From Phycisphaeraceae bacterium (GTDB lineage: Bacteria; Planctomycetota; Phycisphaerae; Phycisphaerales; UBA1924), in NCBI GenBank assembly GCA_019636625.1, contig JAHBXE010000006.1, positions 1 through 64,000 on the forward strand: 64,000 nucleotides of DNA, given 5' to 3'. The notes beneath the pieces were generated by a model. The model was given only the letters and a program-made list of their open reading frames with translations. It searched no databases and had not been told where the DNA came from. This document shows, piece by piece, positions 7,743 through 16,575 of the stretch. Every line of letters starts with the position of its first letter. Within the stretch, counting starts at the first letter, position 1. The position numbers were made by a program, and so were the translations under genes.

Positions 7743-10048
7743 CGCGCACCCCCTGCCCCGACCCCCGCCTCATCCTCGCGAAGCACCGAGCCGATCACGC
7801 CGTCCACATCCAGCAGCTCCGTCACCTTCTTCTCGATCACCGCCGAGCCCAGGATCCCCGGACGGATCCCCGTCCGCTGCACGACCAGCCGCTCTTCCAC
7901 GATGTCCGAGATCCGGTCCACCACCAGACCGATGCTCCGCTCGTTCCGCGTGTGCACGATCACCTGCACCGTGTCCGACTCCGCCGCCCCGGACGCCGTT
8001 GCCACGCCCATCCCGTGCTCGCTGAGCACCTTGGACAGCGACACCAGGGGCATGATCTGACCCCGGTACTGCATCACCGGCTGGTCCCCCGACATCTCGA
8101 TCGCCGAGCGCGGGAACTCCTCCAGGCGGGCCACCAGCGTCAGCGGGATCGCCATCCGCCTCGTGTCCGACACCCGGAACAGCAGCAGCGTCTGCTTGGC
8201 CGCCCCGGCCTCGTCCGATCGCGACGCCGATTCCGGCACGCCCCGGTCCCGGTTCTCCGACACCACGTTCGCCTTCTGCGCCAGGCCCATCACATCCAGG
8301 ATCAGCGCCACCCGACCATCCCCCATGATCGTCGCCCCCGCGAACGTCGAGAGGCCCTTGAACAGCTTCCCCAGCGGCTTGACCACGATCTCTTCCGTGT
8401 CGTTGATCTCGTCCACCACCAGCCCGAACTGCCGCTCATCCGCCTGCAGCACCACGATGTTCACCGCCCCATCGGCGGCGCCGGGACCGCTCGACCCCGT
8501 CCCCAGCTCCCGGTTCAGGTACACCAGCGGCAGCAGGTTCCCACGCAGCCGGTACACCGGCGCCCCGTGGATCGTCTCGATCCCCTTCTTCGCCTGCTCC
8601 TCCTCCAGCCGCACAAGCTCCAGCAGGCTCACCTGCGGGATCGCGTACCGGTCCCCCCCACTGGTGATGATCAGCGCCGGGATGATCGCCAGCGTCAGCG
8701 GGATCCGGATCCGCAGCGTCGTTCCCGCTCCCTCGCGGCTCTGCACATCCACCGATCCGCCGATCTTCTCGATGTTCGTCTTCACCACATCCATCCCGAC
8801 GCCGCGCCCCGAGACGTTGGTCACCTTTTCCGCCGTCGAGAACCCCGGCAGGAAGATCAGGTTGCACGCCTCCCGGTCCCCCATCCGTGCCGCGTGCTCC
8901 GCCGTGATCAGCCCCTTCTCGAGCGCCTTCTTCTTCACCCGCTCGATGTTCACCCCGCCGCCGTCATCGATGATCTCGATGTTGACCTGCCCGCCCTCGT
9001 GGAACGCCCGCAGCGACAGCAACCCTTCCTCGGGCTTGCCCGCGGCCTTGCGCTTCTCCGGTGATTCAATCCCATGGTCCACCGAGTTGCGGATGATGTG
9101 CGTGAGCGGGTCCTTGATCGCCTCGATGATCGTCTTGTCCAGCTCCGTGTCCTTCCCCTCCATCTCGACACGGACCTTCTTCCCGCACATCTGAGACAGG
9201 TCCCGCACGATCCGCGGGAACTTGCTCCACACGTTCCCGATCGGCTGCATCCGCGTCTTCATGACGCCTTCCTGCAGCTCCGTCGTGATCAGGTTCAGCC
9301 GCTGCGTCGAGCCCGCCAGCGTCGCGTTCTCCGTCGCCGCCGAGAACTGCAGGATCTGGTTCCGCGCCAGCACCAGCTCCCCCACCAGGTTCATCAGCTT
9401 GTCCAGCAGCCCCACATCCACGCGGATCCCACCCCCGCCCGCGCCCCCGGCCGCCGCGGCTCCGCTCGAAGCAGCCGCCGCGCCCGACGCCACGGGCTCG
9501 CCCGGCCGGCCCGGCTCCGGACGGGCATGGTCCGACCCGGCATGGTCTGAGCCAGTCTGGTCCGACCCGGCCGGATCAACCGGTTCCGACGCCTCATCCG
9601 GGTGCTCGGCTTGCTCCCCCACCGCCGGCGGTTTCGGGCCCGACGCCCCGCCGCCCGACCCCCGACCGTCCTTGAGCCGCGTCAGGGTCGCGATGATGTC
9701 CGTGTAGTCCCCGTTGCCCTCGCCCGTCCCGCCCTCGATATTCCCGAGGATCTCCCGAACCCCGTCCACCATCTTCAGCAGCGCTGTGACGATCTCGCTG
9801 TTCACTTCCAGCTCCGCATCCCGGAGCTTGCTCAGCAGGTTCTCCCCCACGTGCGTCACCGACTCGAGCTTCGAGAAGCCCAGGAACCCGCACGTCCCCT
9901 TGATTGTGTGGATCGTCCGGAAAATGCTCGCGATCCGCTCCCGCGCCCCGGGGTCCTGCTCGAGCGCCACAAAGTCCTGGTCCAGCCGGTCCAGGTTCTC
10001 GTTGCTCTCCACCAAAAACTCGCGCACAAGATCATCGAGCTCAGCCAT
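7739..10048 (-). CDS. cheA: Chemotaxis histidine kinase CheA with two CheW domains
   Basis: 769 aa. An Hpt/P1 domain at 1-105 carries the phosphorylated His H47 in FRTIHTIKG. An unusual linker (about 110-195) is rich in Gly, Ala and short GSD repeats and has no recognisable P2 domain. It is followed by the dimerisation domain, the ATPase (N box NSVDHGIES, G1 IIDDGGGVN, G2 GRGVGMDVVK), a CheW-like regulatory domain (about 455-590) and a second CheW domain (about 615-765). CheA phosphorylates CheY and CheB. It is the first gene of the operon. The ATG was chosen because it begins the conserved P1 sequence MAELDDLVREF. CheA proteins with two CheW domains are known but not the standard form. Confidence 0.95.
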   Translation of the reverse strand: MAELDDLVREFLVESNENLDRLDQDFVALEQDPGARERIASIFRTIHTIKGTCGFLGFSKLESVTHVGENLLSKLRDAELEVNSEIVTALLKMVDGVREILGNIEGGTGEGNGDYTDIIATLTRLKDGRGSGGGASGPKPPAVGEQAEHPDEASEPVDPAGSDQTGSDHAGSDHARPEPGRPGEPVASGAAAASSGAAAAGGAGGGGIRVDVGLLDKLMNLVGELVLARNQILQFSAATENATLAGSTQRLNLITTELQEGVMKTRMQPIGNVWSKFPRIVRDLSQMCGKKVRVEMEGKDTELDKTIIEAIKDPLTHIIRNSVDHGIESPEKRKAAGKPEEGLLSLRAFHEGGQVNIEIIDDGGGVNIERVKKKALEKGLITAEHAARMGDREACNLIFLPGFSTAEKVTNVSGRGVGMDVVKTNIEKIGGSVDVQSREGAGTTLRIRIPLTLAIIPALIITSGGDRYAIPQVSLLELVRLEEEQAKKGIETIHGAPVYRLRGNLLPLVYLNRELGTGSSGPGAADGAVNIVVLQADERQFGLVVDEINDTEEIVVKPLGKLFKGLSTFAGATIMGDGRVALILDVMGLAQKANVVSENRDRGVPESASRSDEAGAAKQTLLLFRVSDTRRMAIPLTLVARLEEFPRSAIEMSGDQPVMQYRGQIMPLVSLSKVLSEHGMGVATASGAAESDTVQVIVHTRNERSIGLVVDRISDIVEERLVVQRTGIRPGILGSAVIEKKVTELLDVDGVIGSVLREDEAGVGAGGAR

Positions 10049-10422
10049 GGAGCGCCTCACTGGCGGAAAGAACAACCGCCGCAAACACCACGGACACGTA
10101 TGTCAGAACGACAAACGAAGAAACCGAACTGCTGAAACCAACCCACCCTGGCGGCCGTCAGAACTGACGGCTTTGAATGCCGTCACGATGTTCGGGTGAT
10201 TCCCCCTCGACCTTGAGTGAAGTCTCCGACCTCGCCGCAAAACCGGGCAGGTCGGTCCGTTATCTCGCACAGCCGCCCCGCGTGATTCTCGGAGCGGGGT
10301 CGCTTGCCGGGGACCAGCTCAAGCCCCCCGCCGCCTGAAGGCCCGCTCACCTGCGATGTTCACCCTCTGGTAATCGCTTCCCCCGGTACGGCCTCACGGC
10401 CTGAACGCAGCAACTCCCGCCG
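10049..10422. other. Intergenic region between cheA and rbsK
   Basis: About 370 bases without a credible gene. It should hold the promoter of the chemosensory operon (minus strand) and the end of rbsK. I see no clear -35/-10 pair for cheA. It contains the triple heptamer listed separately and GC-rich sequence with no other structure I can support. Confidence 0.5.
10154..10185 (-). promoter_or_regulatory. Alternating heptamer that can form two exclusive stems upstream of cheA
   Basis: The order on the plus strand is GCCGTCA, four bases, TGACGGC, seven bases, GCCGTCA. The middle copy can pair with either neighbour: 10154-10160 with 10165-10171 (4-nt loop) or 10165-10171 with 10179-10185 (7-nt loop). 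It lies 106 nt before the cheA start. It could be an attenuator-like leader or a set of operator half-sites. Confidence 0.45.
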
Positions 10423-11406
10423 TCAACCGCCATCCGTTCTTCTCAGCATCCCCACCACCTCACCCCGCCGCGGCATCGCTGGCATCGCCCCCGCCGTTCT
10501 CGTCGCCAACGCTCCCGCCGCCGCTCCCCAGCACACCGCATCCAGAATCCCCATCGCATCCAGCGCTTGCGCGGCCTGGTGCTCCGCCCAGCGCACGGCG
10601 AATGCCGCCACAAACGCATCCCCGGCCCCGGTCGAATCCACCGCCTCAACCGCAAACGCCTCCACCTCGCTCGCCACGCCGCGGTCCACGCTGTACCGCA
10701 CTCCACGCTCGCCCAGCGTCGCGATCACCACCCGGGGCCCATACCCCGCCAGCCTCGCCAATCCTTGGTTCAGATCCTGGACAGGCCCTGCAATCGCCGC
10801 CGCCTCCGACTCGTTCACGATCAGCACATCCGTCATCGCCAGCAGCTCCGCCGGTACACCCCCAACGCCCCCGTTTCCCGCTTCCGGCACCGGTGCCGCA
10901 TTCAGCACCACCGCCGTCCCCGCTTCCCGTGCCAACCGCGCCGCTTCCACCACCGCCCCAAGCGGTACCTCAAGCTGCATGAGCAGAACATCCGCCGCGC
11001 CGATCACGCCCCGGCAGGCCCGCACCCGCTCCGGCGTCAGTCGCAGGTTTGCCGCGGCCGAAGCCAAGATGGAGTTCTCCCCGCCCGGTGCCACCGATAC
11101 CACCGCCGTTCCCGTTGGCTCCGCGTTGTCCACGGCAACGCCGATGACATCCACACCCTCGCCCGCGATCGCCGCCATCATGGCGCGGCCATCCGCATCA
11201 TCCCCAACCGTCCCAATCAGGCTCGCCGCGGCGCCCAGCCTCGCCGCCGCCACGGCTTGGTTCGCCCCCTTTCCCCCGGGATGCCGCCGCGGCGACCCCG
11301 CCAGCACCGTTTCACCCGGCCTCGCAAATCGCGGCACGGGCACCACCATGTCCATGATGATGGAGCCGAGCACGCACAACCGGGCCTGATCAGGGTTCGA
11401 TGCCAT
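10423..11406 (-). CDS. rbsK: Ribokinase (PfkB family sugar kinase)
   Basis: 327 aa. PfkB signature 1 region is HPGGKGANQAVAAARLGA near residue 43, and signature 2 is DSTGAGDAFVAAFAVRWA with the catalytic Asp. The ribose-type 'GSIIMDMVVPVPRFARPGETV' N terminus (split: GSIIMDMVV, then PRFARPGET) fits ribokinase, which phosphorylates D-ribose at O5 with ATP. Other PfkB sugar kinases cannot be excluded. No ribose transporter is nearby. The neighbour lpxB is divergent. A TACCCT -10-like box lies 12 nt before the ATG (complement of 11419-11424). Confidence 0.85.
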   Translation of the reverse strand: MASNPDQARLCVLGSIIMDMVVPVPRFARPGETVLAGSPRRHPGGKGANQAVAAARLGAAASLIGTVGDDADGRAMMAAIAGEGVDVIGVAVDNAEPTGTAVVSVAPGGENSILASAAANLRLTPERVRACRGVIGAADVLLMQLEVPLGAVVEAARLAREAGTAVVLNAAPVPEAGNGGVGGVPAELLAMTDVLIVNESEAAAIAGPVQDLNQGLARLAGYGPRVVIATLGERGVRYSVDRGVASEVEAFAVEAVDSTGAGDAFVAAFAVRWAEHQAAQALDAMGILDAVCWGAAAGALATRTAGAMPAMPRRGEVVGMLRRTDGG

Positions 11407-11486
11407 GGCGCAGGCTTCAGGGTACCGCCGAAGGGCGGTTCACGCCGTGTGGAACGTGCGGTATCCAGGAGCGGCGGGTGTCACGG

Positions 11487-11515
11487 TTGACTCCGCCCGC
11501 GGGCTCCCCTTCACT
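11487..11515 (+). promoter_or_regulatory. Promoter of lpxB (TTGACT-N17-TTCACT)
   Basis: A TTGACT -35 box and a TTCACT -10 box are separated by 17 nt. The -10 box ends 7 nt before the GTG at 11523, so transcription would begin at or next to the start codon. Confidence 0.5.
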
Positions 11516-11522
11516 GGTGGGT

Positions 11523-12701
11523 GTGAGCGTCACGGACCCGTCCCACATCGGTCGATGCCTCCTCTTCACGGCCTTCGAGCCAAGCGGCGATGACCACGCC
11601 TCCGCCGTGATCGCGGAGCTCAAGCACCGCCACCCTGACCTTCCCATCTACGCCTGGGGCGGGCCGAAGATGGAGCGTGCTGGCGCGACCATCGTCGAGC
11701 CCACGGGCCATGATGCCGTCATGGGAATGCCCGGCTGGCGCAAGATCCGCGAACATACCTTCATCAACGAGCGCATCGACGGCTGGATGCGCGAGTACCG
11801 CCCCATCGCCCATATCCCAGTCGACTCACCCGCCGCCAACTTCCCCATCTGCAAGGCCGCCAAGGCCCGCGGCATCAAGGTCATCCACCTCGTCGCCCCG
11901 CAGATCTGGGCCTGGGGCCGCTGGCGCATACGCAAGCTCCGCCGACTTACGGACATGGTTCTCTGCCTCCTCCCGTTCGAAGAGGGGTTTTTCCTGAATC
12001 GCGGCGTCGCCGCCCGCTTCATCGGCCACCCGCTCTTCGACGCCCCCCTCAATACCGCCGAGCTCGACGCCCGCGCCGCTCGCCTCGGCCCCGGCTCCCC
12101 CCGCCTGGCCATGATGCCCGGCTCTCGCCCCAAGGAACTCGAGGGCTCCTGGCCCCTCCTGCTGGACGCCTTCCGCGCCCTGAAGCAGGCGTTCCCCGCG
12201 GCCCGCGCGGTCGTGGCCGCCACCACACCCACTGTCCAGCGCGATCTCGAATCCCGTGCTGTCCAACTCGGCGGCCTTCCCGAAGGCATGTCCATCATCG
12301 CGGGTGACGCCGATGCCGTCATCCGCTGGTGCGACCTTGCCCTCGTCAAGAGCGGAACCATCACCCTTCAGATCGCGCGCCAGACCAAGCCCATGGTCAC
12401 GTTCTACAAGTCCACCTCCAGCCGTGTTGTCTACCGATCCGTCCGACTCGTCGCCGTCTCCACCAAGTACTTCACCCTCCCCAACATCCTCGCCCACCGA
12501 GAGATTGTCCCCGAGCTTGTCCCCCACTTCGGCGGTGCGGAAGAAATCGTCGCCGCCGCCCTCAATTTGCTCCAATCGCCCGAGAAGATGGAGGAGCAGC
12601 GCGAGGAGCTCGCCCGCATCGTCGAAATGTTCCGCGGACGTGACGCCTCCAAGGGTGCCGCCGATGCCATCGAGGAAGTCGCGGGTCTGGTCCCCGTCTG
12701 A
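11523..12701 (+). CDS. lpxB: Lipid-A-disaccharide synthase LpxB
   Basis: 392 aa, close to the family's usual 380. It starts with the nucleotide-sugar transferase pattern (CLLFTAFEPSGDDHASAV), then YAWGGPKMERAG, the HLVAPQIWAWGRWRIRKL block (shown here only in part), and the C-terminal MMPGSRPKEL and 'LVKSGTITLQIA' motifs of the family. It joins UDP-diacylglucosamine to lipid X to make the lipid A disaccharide at the inner membrane. The GTG at 11523 was chosen because it starts the conserved domain and follows a good promoter; a longer frame upstream to 11400 lacks family sequence. It is a lone plus-strand gene ending in a bidirectional terminator. Confidence 0.88.
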   Translation: MSVTDPSHIGRCLLFTAFEPSGDDHASAVIAELKHRHPDLPIYAWGGPKMERAGATIVEPTGHDAVMGMPGWRKIREHTFINERIDGWMREYRPIAHIPVDSPAANFPICKAAKARGIKVIHLVAPQIWAWGRWRIRKLRRLTDMVLCLLPFEEGFFLNRGVAARFIGHPLFDAPLNTAELDARAARLGPGSPRLAMMPGSRPKELEGSWPLLLDAFRALKQAFPAARAVVAATTPTVQRDLESRAVQLGGLPEGMSIIAGDADAVIRWCDLALVKSGTITLQIARQTKPMVTFYKSTSSRVVYRSVRLVAVSTKYFTLPNILAHREIVPELVPHFGGAEEIVAAALNLLQSPEKMEEQREELARIVEMFRGRDASKGAADAIEEVAGLVPV

Positions 12702-12723
12702 CCCTTCGGTCTTACCAACGAGC

Positions 12724-12753
12724 CGCCCCGCGGCACGGTGCCGCGGGGCGTTC
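12724..12753. terminator. Bidirectional hairpin between lpxB and anti-sigma gene
   Basis: A perfect 12-bp stem (CGCCCCGCGGCA / TGCCGCGGGGCG) with a 3-nt loop sits between two convergent genes. There is only a short T run after it, but the position suits a shared terminator. Confidence 0.7.
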
Positions 12754-12787
12754 ACCCATCCTCATATGTCCGTGTGTGGACGCCGTA

Positions 12788-13582
12788 TCAGGAAGAAAGA
12801 TCCGCCTTGCCCAGGATCACGGGCGCCGACCCCGGCGACGCCGGCTGGGCGACGATCGCCACGGAACCCTTCGCGTTCATCGCCAGCGTGACGTCGCGGC
12901 TGAACAACCGTCCGTCCGAGTCCAAAGGTGCCAGCACCTGCACGATCTGGTTGTGCTCATCGATGATCGCCAGCCGGAACGGCTGACTCTCGGGGCTTGC
13001 CATCGACTGGCCGAAGAACTTCGCCGTCTTCCATTCCGGATTGATGAACAGCGATGCTTCTCCGCTGAAGCCCTCCGCCACCGGGCGGAACACCACGCGC
13101 TTTGTATCGCGCGAGAAGAGCACATCCTTCACGTACGTGGCCCCGACCTCTTCCCGCAGCCGCGTCAGCAACGCATCCTGCTGCAGGCTCGAGCGGACAA
13201 CCTGGTACTGCCGCTTCCATTCGAACGTCGCCACGGCCAGCACCACCGCCGCTGCCGCCAGGCCCAGCGCCGCCGCCCGCCACACGGGCGAAACGCCGCG
13301 GCTCTTGTACATGGTCGGGGTGATCGTGCCGGCCACTTGCTTCTGGCCGGCCGCGATTTCGTCGCGGATGACCGCGAGCACCGCCGCACGCAAGCCCGCC
13401 GGGGGCGTGACGTCCGGCAGCAGCGCCTCAATCCGCGACAGGCGCGTCTGCTCACGGCGCACCTGCGCCTGAATCGCGGGGGAGGCCACGCGGAACGCGG
13501 CCTCGAACGCCGACTGCTCTCGCTCGTCGAGCAGCCCCATCGCGTCCAGAATCGCCAACTCGATCAGTTCCTGCAGACTCAT
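12788..13582 (-). CDS. RskA-like membrane anti-sigma factor
   Basis: 264 aa. The N-terminal 85 residues are helical, as in anti-sigma domains (LQELIELAILDAMGLLDERE); no zinc HxxxCxxC motif is present. One membrane segment lies at about 102-120. The C-terminal 140 residues resemble the periplasmic RskA domain and end with the family's 'SVAIVAQPASPGSAPVILG' type tail. It should bind and inhibit the sigma factor encoded just upstream. The two genes overlap by the ATGA at 13579-13582, so they are made together. Confidence 0.8.
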   Translation of the reverse strand: MSLQELIELAILDAMGLLDEREQSAFEAAFRVASPAIQAQVRREQTRLSRIEALLPDVTPPAGLRAAVLAVIRDEIAAGQKQVAGTITPTMYKSRGVSPVWRAAALGLAAAAVVLAVATFEWKRQYQVVRSSLQQDALLTRLREEVGATYVKDVLFSRDTKRVVFRPVAEGFSGEASLFINPEWKTAKFFGQSMASPESQPFRLAIIDEHNQIVQVLAPLDSDGRLFSRDVTLAMNAKGSVAIVAQPASPGSAPVILGKADLSS

Positions 13583-14151
13583 GTGGAAGGTTCCTCGCTC
13601 GCACGCTCTCGCAACCGGACCAGCGCCCGGCTCAACGCCGACTTCACGGTGCCGATCGGCGTGTTCAACTCCTCTCCGATCTGCCGCAGGGTCTGACCAC
13701 CGAGGTAAGCCCTGGTCACCACCATCCTCTGAAGTTCCGGCAGGTCACCCACACGCTTGAGCACTGCCGCAAACCGTTCGTCCACTTCAACCCGTTCCTC
13801 CGACCGTTCCGTCCCCGCCGCTTCCGGTGGCGCCGCTTCCATGCCCGCCGTCTTCACCCGCGCCTGGCTCCGCCGAAGTTTGTCCACCAGGTGACGCCTC
13901 GAAATCAGCATCACCCACGTCACCAGCGCCGCTCGCTTGGGGTCGTATCGGCGCGCCGTCCTCCACAACCGGACAAAGATCTCCTGCACCGCGTCTTCCG
14001 CATCCGACCGGGTGGGCATCGCCTGATACGCCATCCGGTACACCAGCGATCCGAAGCGGTCGTACAACTCCGCGACCGCCTTCTCGTCGTCTCCGGCCAC
14101 CCGGCGCATCAGCGCCAGATCGACATCATCCTTGTCAGGGGAACGCCTCAT
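13579..14151 (-). CDS. ECF-type RNA polymerase sigma factor
   Basis: 190 aa. Region 2 (about 25-95) contains AELYDRFGSLVYRMAY and SDAEDAVQEIFVRLW. Region 4 (about 130-180) has the helix-turn-helix GGQTLRQIGEELNTPIGTVK. The linker between is short, as in group IV sigma factors of the SigK type, which fits the RskA-like partner. The regulon and signal are unknown. Divergent from a prepilin-like gene. Confidence 0.92.
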   Translation of the reverse strand: MRRSPDKDDVDLALMRRVAGDDEKAVAELYDRFGSLVYRMAYQAMPTRSDAEDAVQEIFVRLWRTARRYDPKRAALVTWVMLISRRHLVDKLRRSQARVKTAGMEAAPPEAAGTERSEERVEVDERFAAVLKRVGDLPELQRMVVTRAYLGGQTLRQIGEELNTPIGTVKSALSRALVRLRERASEEPST

Positions 14152-14161
14152 GACACACCGG

Positions 14162-14167
14162 AGTCTA
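14162..14167 (-). promoter_or_regulatory. -10 box of the ECF sigma gene
   Basis: TAGACT on the minus strand, ending 10 nt before the ATG, so the leader would be only a few bases. No convincing -35 was seen; autoregulation by the sigma factor itself would use another box. Confidence 0.3.
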
Positions 14168-14329
14168 TACGCCCGGCCGGCGAACGCGACCGGCCCCTGC
14201 TATCCGCAAGTCACCCCCCCGGGGTTCCCTCCAGACGCCCCTGTGCCTCTATCCATGCCGGCTAAACCTCCCCAATCCCCTTCCCCCACCCCGGCGTTCA
14301 CCCTGTTATGGGAACCCCGGCATTCGGTC

Positions 14330-14358
14330 TTGTATTTAGAAGCATTCTCTTGTAGTAT
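14330..14358 (+). promoter_or_regulatory. Promoter of prepilin-like gene (TTGTAT-N17-TAGTAT)
   Basis: TTGTAT and TAGTAT are separated by 17 nt in a conspicuously AT-rich stretch of an otherwise GC-rich region. It lies 36 nt before the proposed GTG start. Confidence 0.55.
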
Positions 14359-14394
14359 TAAGCCACAGTGTGTCGGTACTCGTGGAGACCGCTC

Positions 14395-15189
14395 GTGCAC
14401 CAGTGGACGGTTCAGGTCCAGGCGTCGTCTCCAAGCCCGCGCCGGGCTTGTCCTTCATCCCTACGCGCCGGCTTCACACTCCTCGACATTCTCGTCACTA
14501 TTTCCGTGGTTGGCGTTCTCATCGCTATCATGCTCCCCTCGCTTACCTCGGTCCGCGAGACCGCGCACCAGGTCGTGTGCCGCTCCAACGTGCGCCAGCT
14601 CGGTTTCGCCTTTGAGATGTACACCGAGAACCACCGCGGCAGCATCCCAAAGACCTTCACGCTGCCGTCCGTTCAGGACTTCACCAACGAGTTCACCTAC
14701 GACACGTTGACCATCCGATTCGCCTCGCAACAGCCAACAACGCCCGGCACATGGGACGGCCTCGGCCGATTCTTTGCCGGCGAATACCTCCCCGCGCCGA
14801 AGGTCTTCTATTGCCCCTCGCACCGGGGCGCCAACCCCTATGTCGCCTATCAGGACAGTTGGCGGAACGATCACGAGGCCATCGTCGCCAACTTTCAGTA
14901 CCGCGGCCGCGGCCCGACCGGCCTGACACTCGGCAACGGCCAGCCCCAGATGTCTGATCGCATCGACCGAATCAAGCCATCTTCGGCGATTGTCGCCGAC
15001 GGCCTGCGGACCCAGTCCGACTTCAACCACCAGGTCGGTGCCAACGTCCTTCGAGCCGACTTGTCTGTCTTCTGGTTCTCCGATGCCAGTCGGTCCGTCG
15101 TGGACTCCCTCCCGAAGGACAACGAGCTGCCCTCGGCCGCTGTGCTCCAGAGCATCTGGACTTCCCTCGACAAGCCCATCACCCGTTGA
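14395..15189 (+). CDS. Prepilin-like protein (type II secretion/type IV pilus-like cleavage site)
   Basis: 264 aa from a GTG that follows GGAG by 7 nt; an in-frame GTG at 14368 is the alternative. A short positive leader precedes the processing site AG^FTLLDILVTISVVGVLIAI, a hydrophobic helix at about 27-48. The usual Glu at position 5 of the mature protein is Asp here (FTLLD). The rest is a globular domain with YCPSHRGANPY and a late DG (VADGL), resembling the large planctomycete family of secreted pseudopilin-like proteins. It should be cut and N-methylated by a prepilin peptidase and displayed at the inner membrane. No pilus genes are adjacent; function unknown. Confidence 0.75.
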   Translation: MHQWTVQVQASSPSPRRACPSSLRAGFTLLDILVTISVVGVLIAIMLPSLTSVRETAHQVVCRSNVRQLGFAFEMYTENHRGSIPKTFTLPSVQDFTNEFTYDTLTIRFASQQPTTPGTWDGLGRFFAGEYLPAPKVFYCPSHRGANPYVAYQDSWRNDHEAIVANFQYRGRGPTGLTLGNGQPQMSDRIDRIKPSSAIVADGLRTQSDFNHQVGANVLRADLSVFWFSDASRSVVDSLPKDNELPSAAVLQSIWTSLDKPITR

Positions 15190-15212
15190 CGGGCCGCTTG
15201 GGCCGATCCTCG

Positions 15213-16142
15213 CTAGAACCGGACAGTCGCTGAAATCGACAGGAACGCCGAGGGGTCCACGTCCACTTCAACGATGCGCCGGCCCGCCGCGTTCTCCAGC
15301 TCGTAGTTCCCGAACAGTTTCATACCCACCCCCACGTCGAACGTGATCTGCTGCGTCGCCCGGTACGTCGCCCCGAACTGGACCGCCATGCTCTGGTCAC
15401 GCGCCACGCCACCGGGAGCCGGCCCCTTGTCATCAAGCCGGAAGTCGCGGCTGTCAAACCAGCTCGACAGGCTCAACGTCCACTGCGGGTCCGGCGTGTA
15501 GTACAGCGCCAGCCCCGGCCTTCCCCCGTTGGTCAGGCGCCACTGGTCGTCGATCTGCCAGTCCACGATCGGCACGATCAACACCCACGGATCGTCCTCG
15601 ATCCGCGTGTACAACCCCAGCACACCGCCGATCTTCAGCTTCGCATTCACCTGGTACGTCGCCCCGCCGTACGCGCTCCCGTAGATGCTGTCGCCCAGAT
15701 CCGCGCCCTCTTCATGCGACAGGCCGATCGACCCACCCACCAACCACGCCACCCGCATGTCGTGCTGCTGCATGAACCGTGCCTTCACGGTCTCCCGGTG
15801 CATGTCCTGCCATGGGCTGTTCACACCCGCGACGAACCCCGTCGCGTTCGAAAACTCGTACCTCGAATACTCGTAGTCAAACCCCAGCTCGAGCTGCGCC
15901 ATCGTCGCGATCGGGATCCCCACGCCAAGCTCGGCCCCGACCCGCGACACGGTCACACTGCCGGCCGAGTTGTCCAGGTCCGCCTTGAAACCCAACTCCG
16001 TGGGAACTCGAACGCTCCACGTCACCGGCCTTCCCCCGCCGCCCCCCGCCCGCGCCGCTTCCCCCGCCTCCCCTGATCCCGCCTCCTGCCCCAGCGCCCT
16101 TCCCGCCATCAACACAGCCATCAGGACCACTGCGCGCTTCAT
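15213..16142 (-). CDS. Outer-membrane beta-barrel protein (DUF6268-like)
   Basis: 309 aa with a signal peptide (about 1-18, ending ALGQ) and a Gly-rich spacer. The remainder is alternating polar/aromatic strands (LELGFDYEYSRYEF, LSLSSWFDSRDFRL) ending in a C-terminal aromatic strand ISATVRF, the usual signal for barrel insertion. The family is not assigned a substrate. A TATAAG -10-like box lies at 16175-16180 (minus), 32 nt before the ATG with GAGGGAG as ribosome site. Confidence 0.72.
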   Translation of the reverse strand: MKRAVVLMAVLMAGRALGQEAGSGEAGEAARAGGGGGRPVTWSVRVPTELGFKADLDNSAGSVTVSRVGAELGVGIPIATMAQLELGFDYEYSRYEFSNATGFVAGVNSPWQDMHRETVKARFMQQHDMRVAWLVGGSIGLSHEEGADLGDSIYGSAYGGATYQVNAKLKIGGVLGLYTRIEDDPWVLIVPIVDWQIDDQWRLTNGGRPGLALYYTPDPQWTLSLSSWFDSRDFRLDDKGPAPGGVARDQSMAVQFGATYRATQQITFDVGVGMKLFGNYELENAAGRRIVEVDVDPSAFLSISATVRF

Positions 16143-16203
16143 GCTTCACTCCCTCTGAAGTTGGTGAGGACTTACTTATAGCACATTCCCCCGCCGCACG
16201 CCG

Positions 16204-16575
16204 TCAATACCGCGGCACCGACCCGTCAATATCCACCGACCACAGGTCGATCCCCCCGGCCATCGACCTCGCTTCGATGCCCCGGCCCTTCAAGTACAGG
16301 ACCGCTCGCAGCGACCGCCCCCCCATGTGGCAATGCACCACCACCTCCCGACCCTCCGCCAAGTCTTGCAGGTCTTCCACCTGCCGCGGCAGGTCATTGA
16401 GCGGGATCAGCACCGCGCCCTCGATCCTCGCTGTTCTCGCCTCGTCGGCCGTTCGGCAATCGACCAGACACACCCGCCCTTCCGTCAGCAGAGCCCGCAC
16501 CTCCCGCGGCGTGACCTCCAACTCCGGCTTGAACGGATACCCGACGGGCAACCCCCGATCATCCAAACCGCTCAC
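16204..16575 (-). CDS. Rhodanese-like single-domain protein
   Basis: 123 aa. One rhodanese domain with CLVDCRTADEARTARIEGA and the active loop VHCHMGGRSLRA, where the Cys is the sulfur carrier. Such proteins move sulfane sulfur from donors to acceptors such as cyanide or thiols; the real acceptor is unknown. The ATG overlaps the stop of the lipoprotein gene (ATGA at 16572-16575), so the two form an operon. Confidence 0.88.
   Translation of the reverse strand: MSGLDDRGLPVGYPFKPELEVTPREVRALLTEGRVCLVDCRTADEARTARIEGAVLIPLNDLPRQVEDLQDLAEGREVVVHCHMGGRSLRAVLYLKGRGIEARSMAGGIDLWSVDIDGSVPRY

Noticed and set aside
7952-9194. Long plus-strand open frames opposite cheA
   Set aside because: Composition is typical of antisense reading of a GC-rich gene; no domain or ribosome site.
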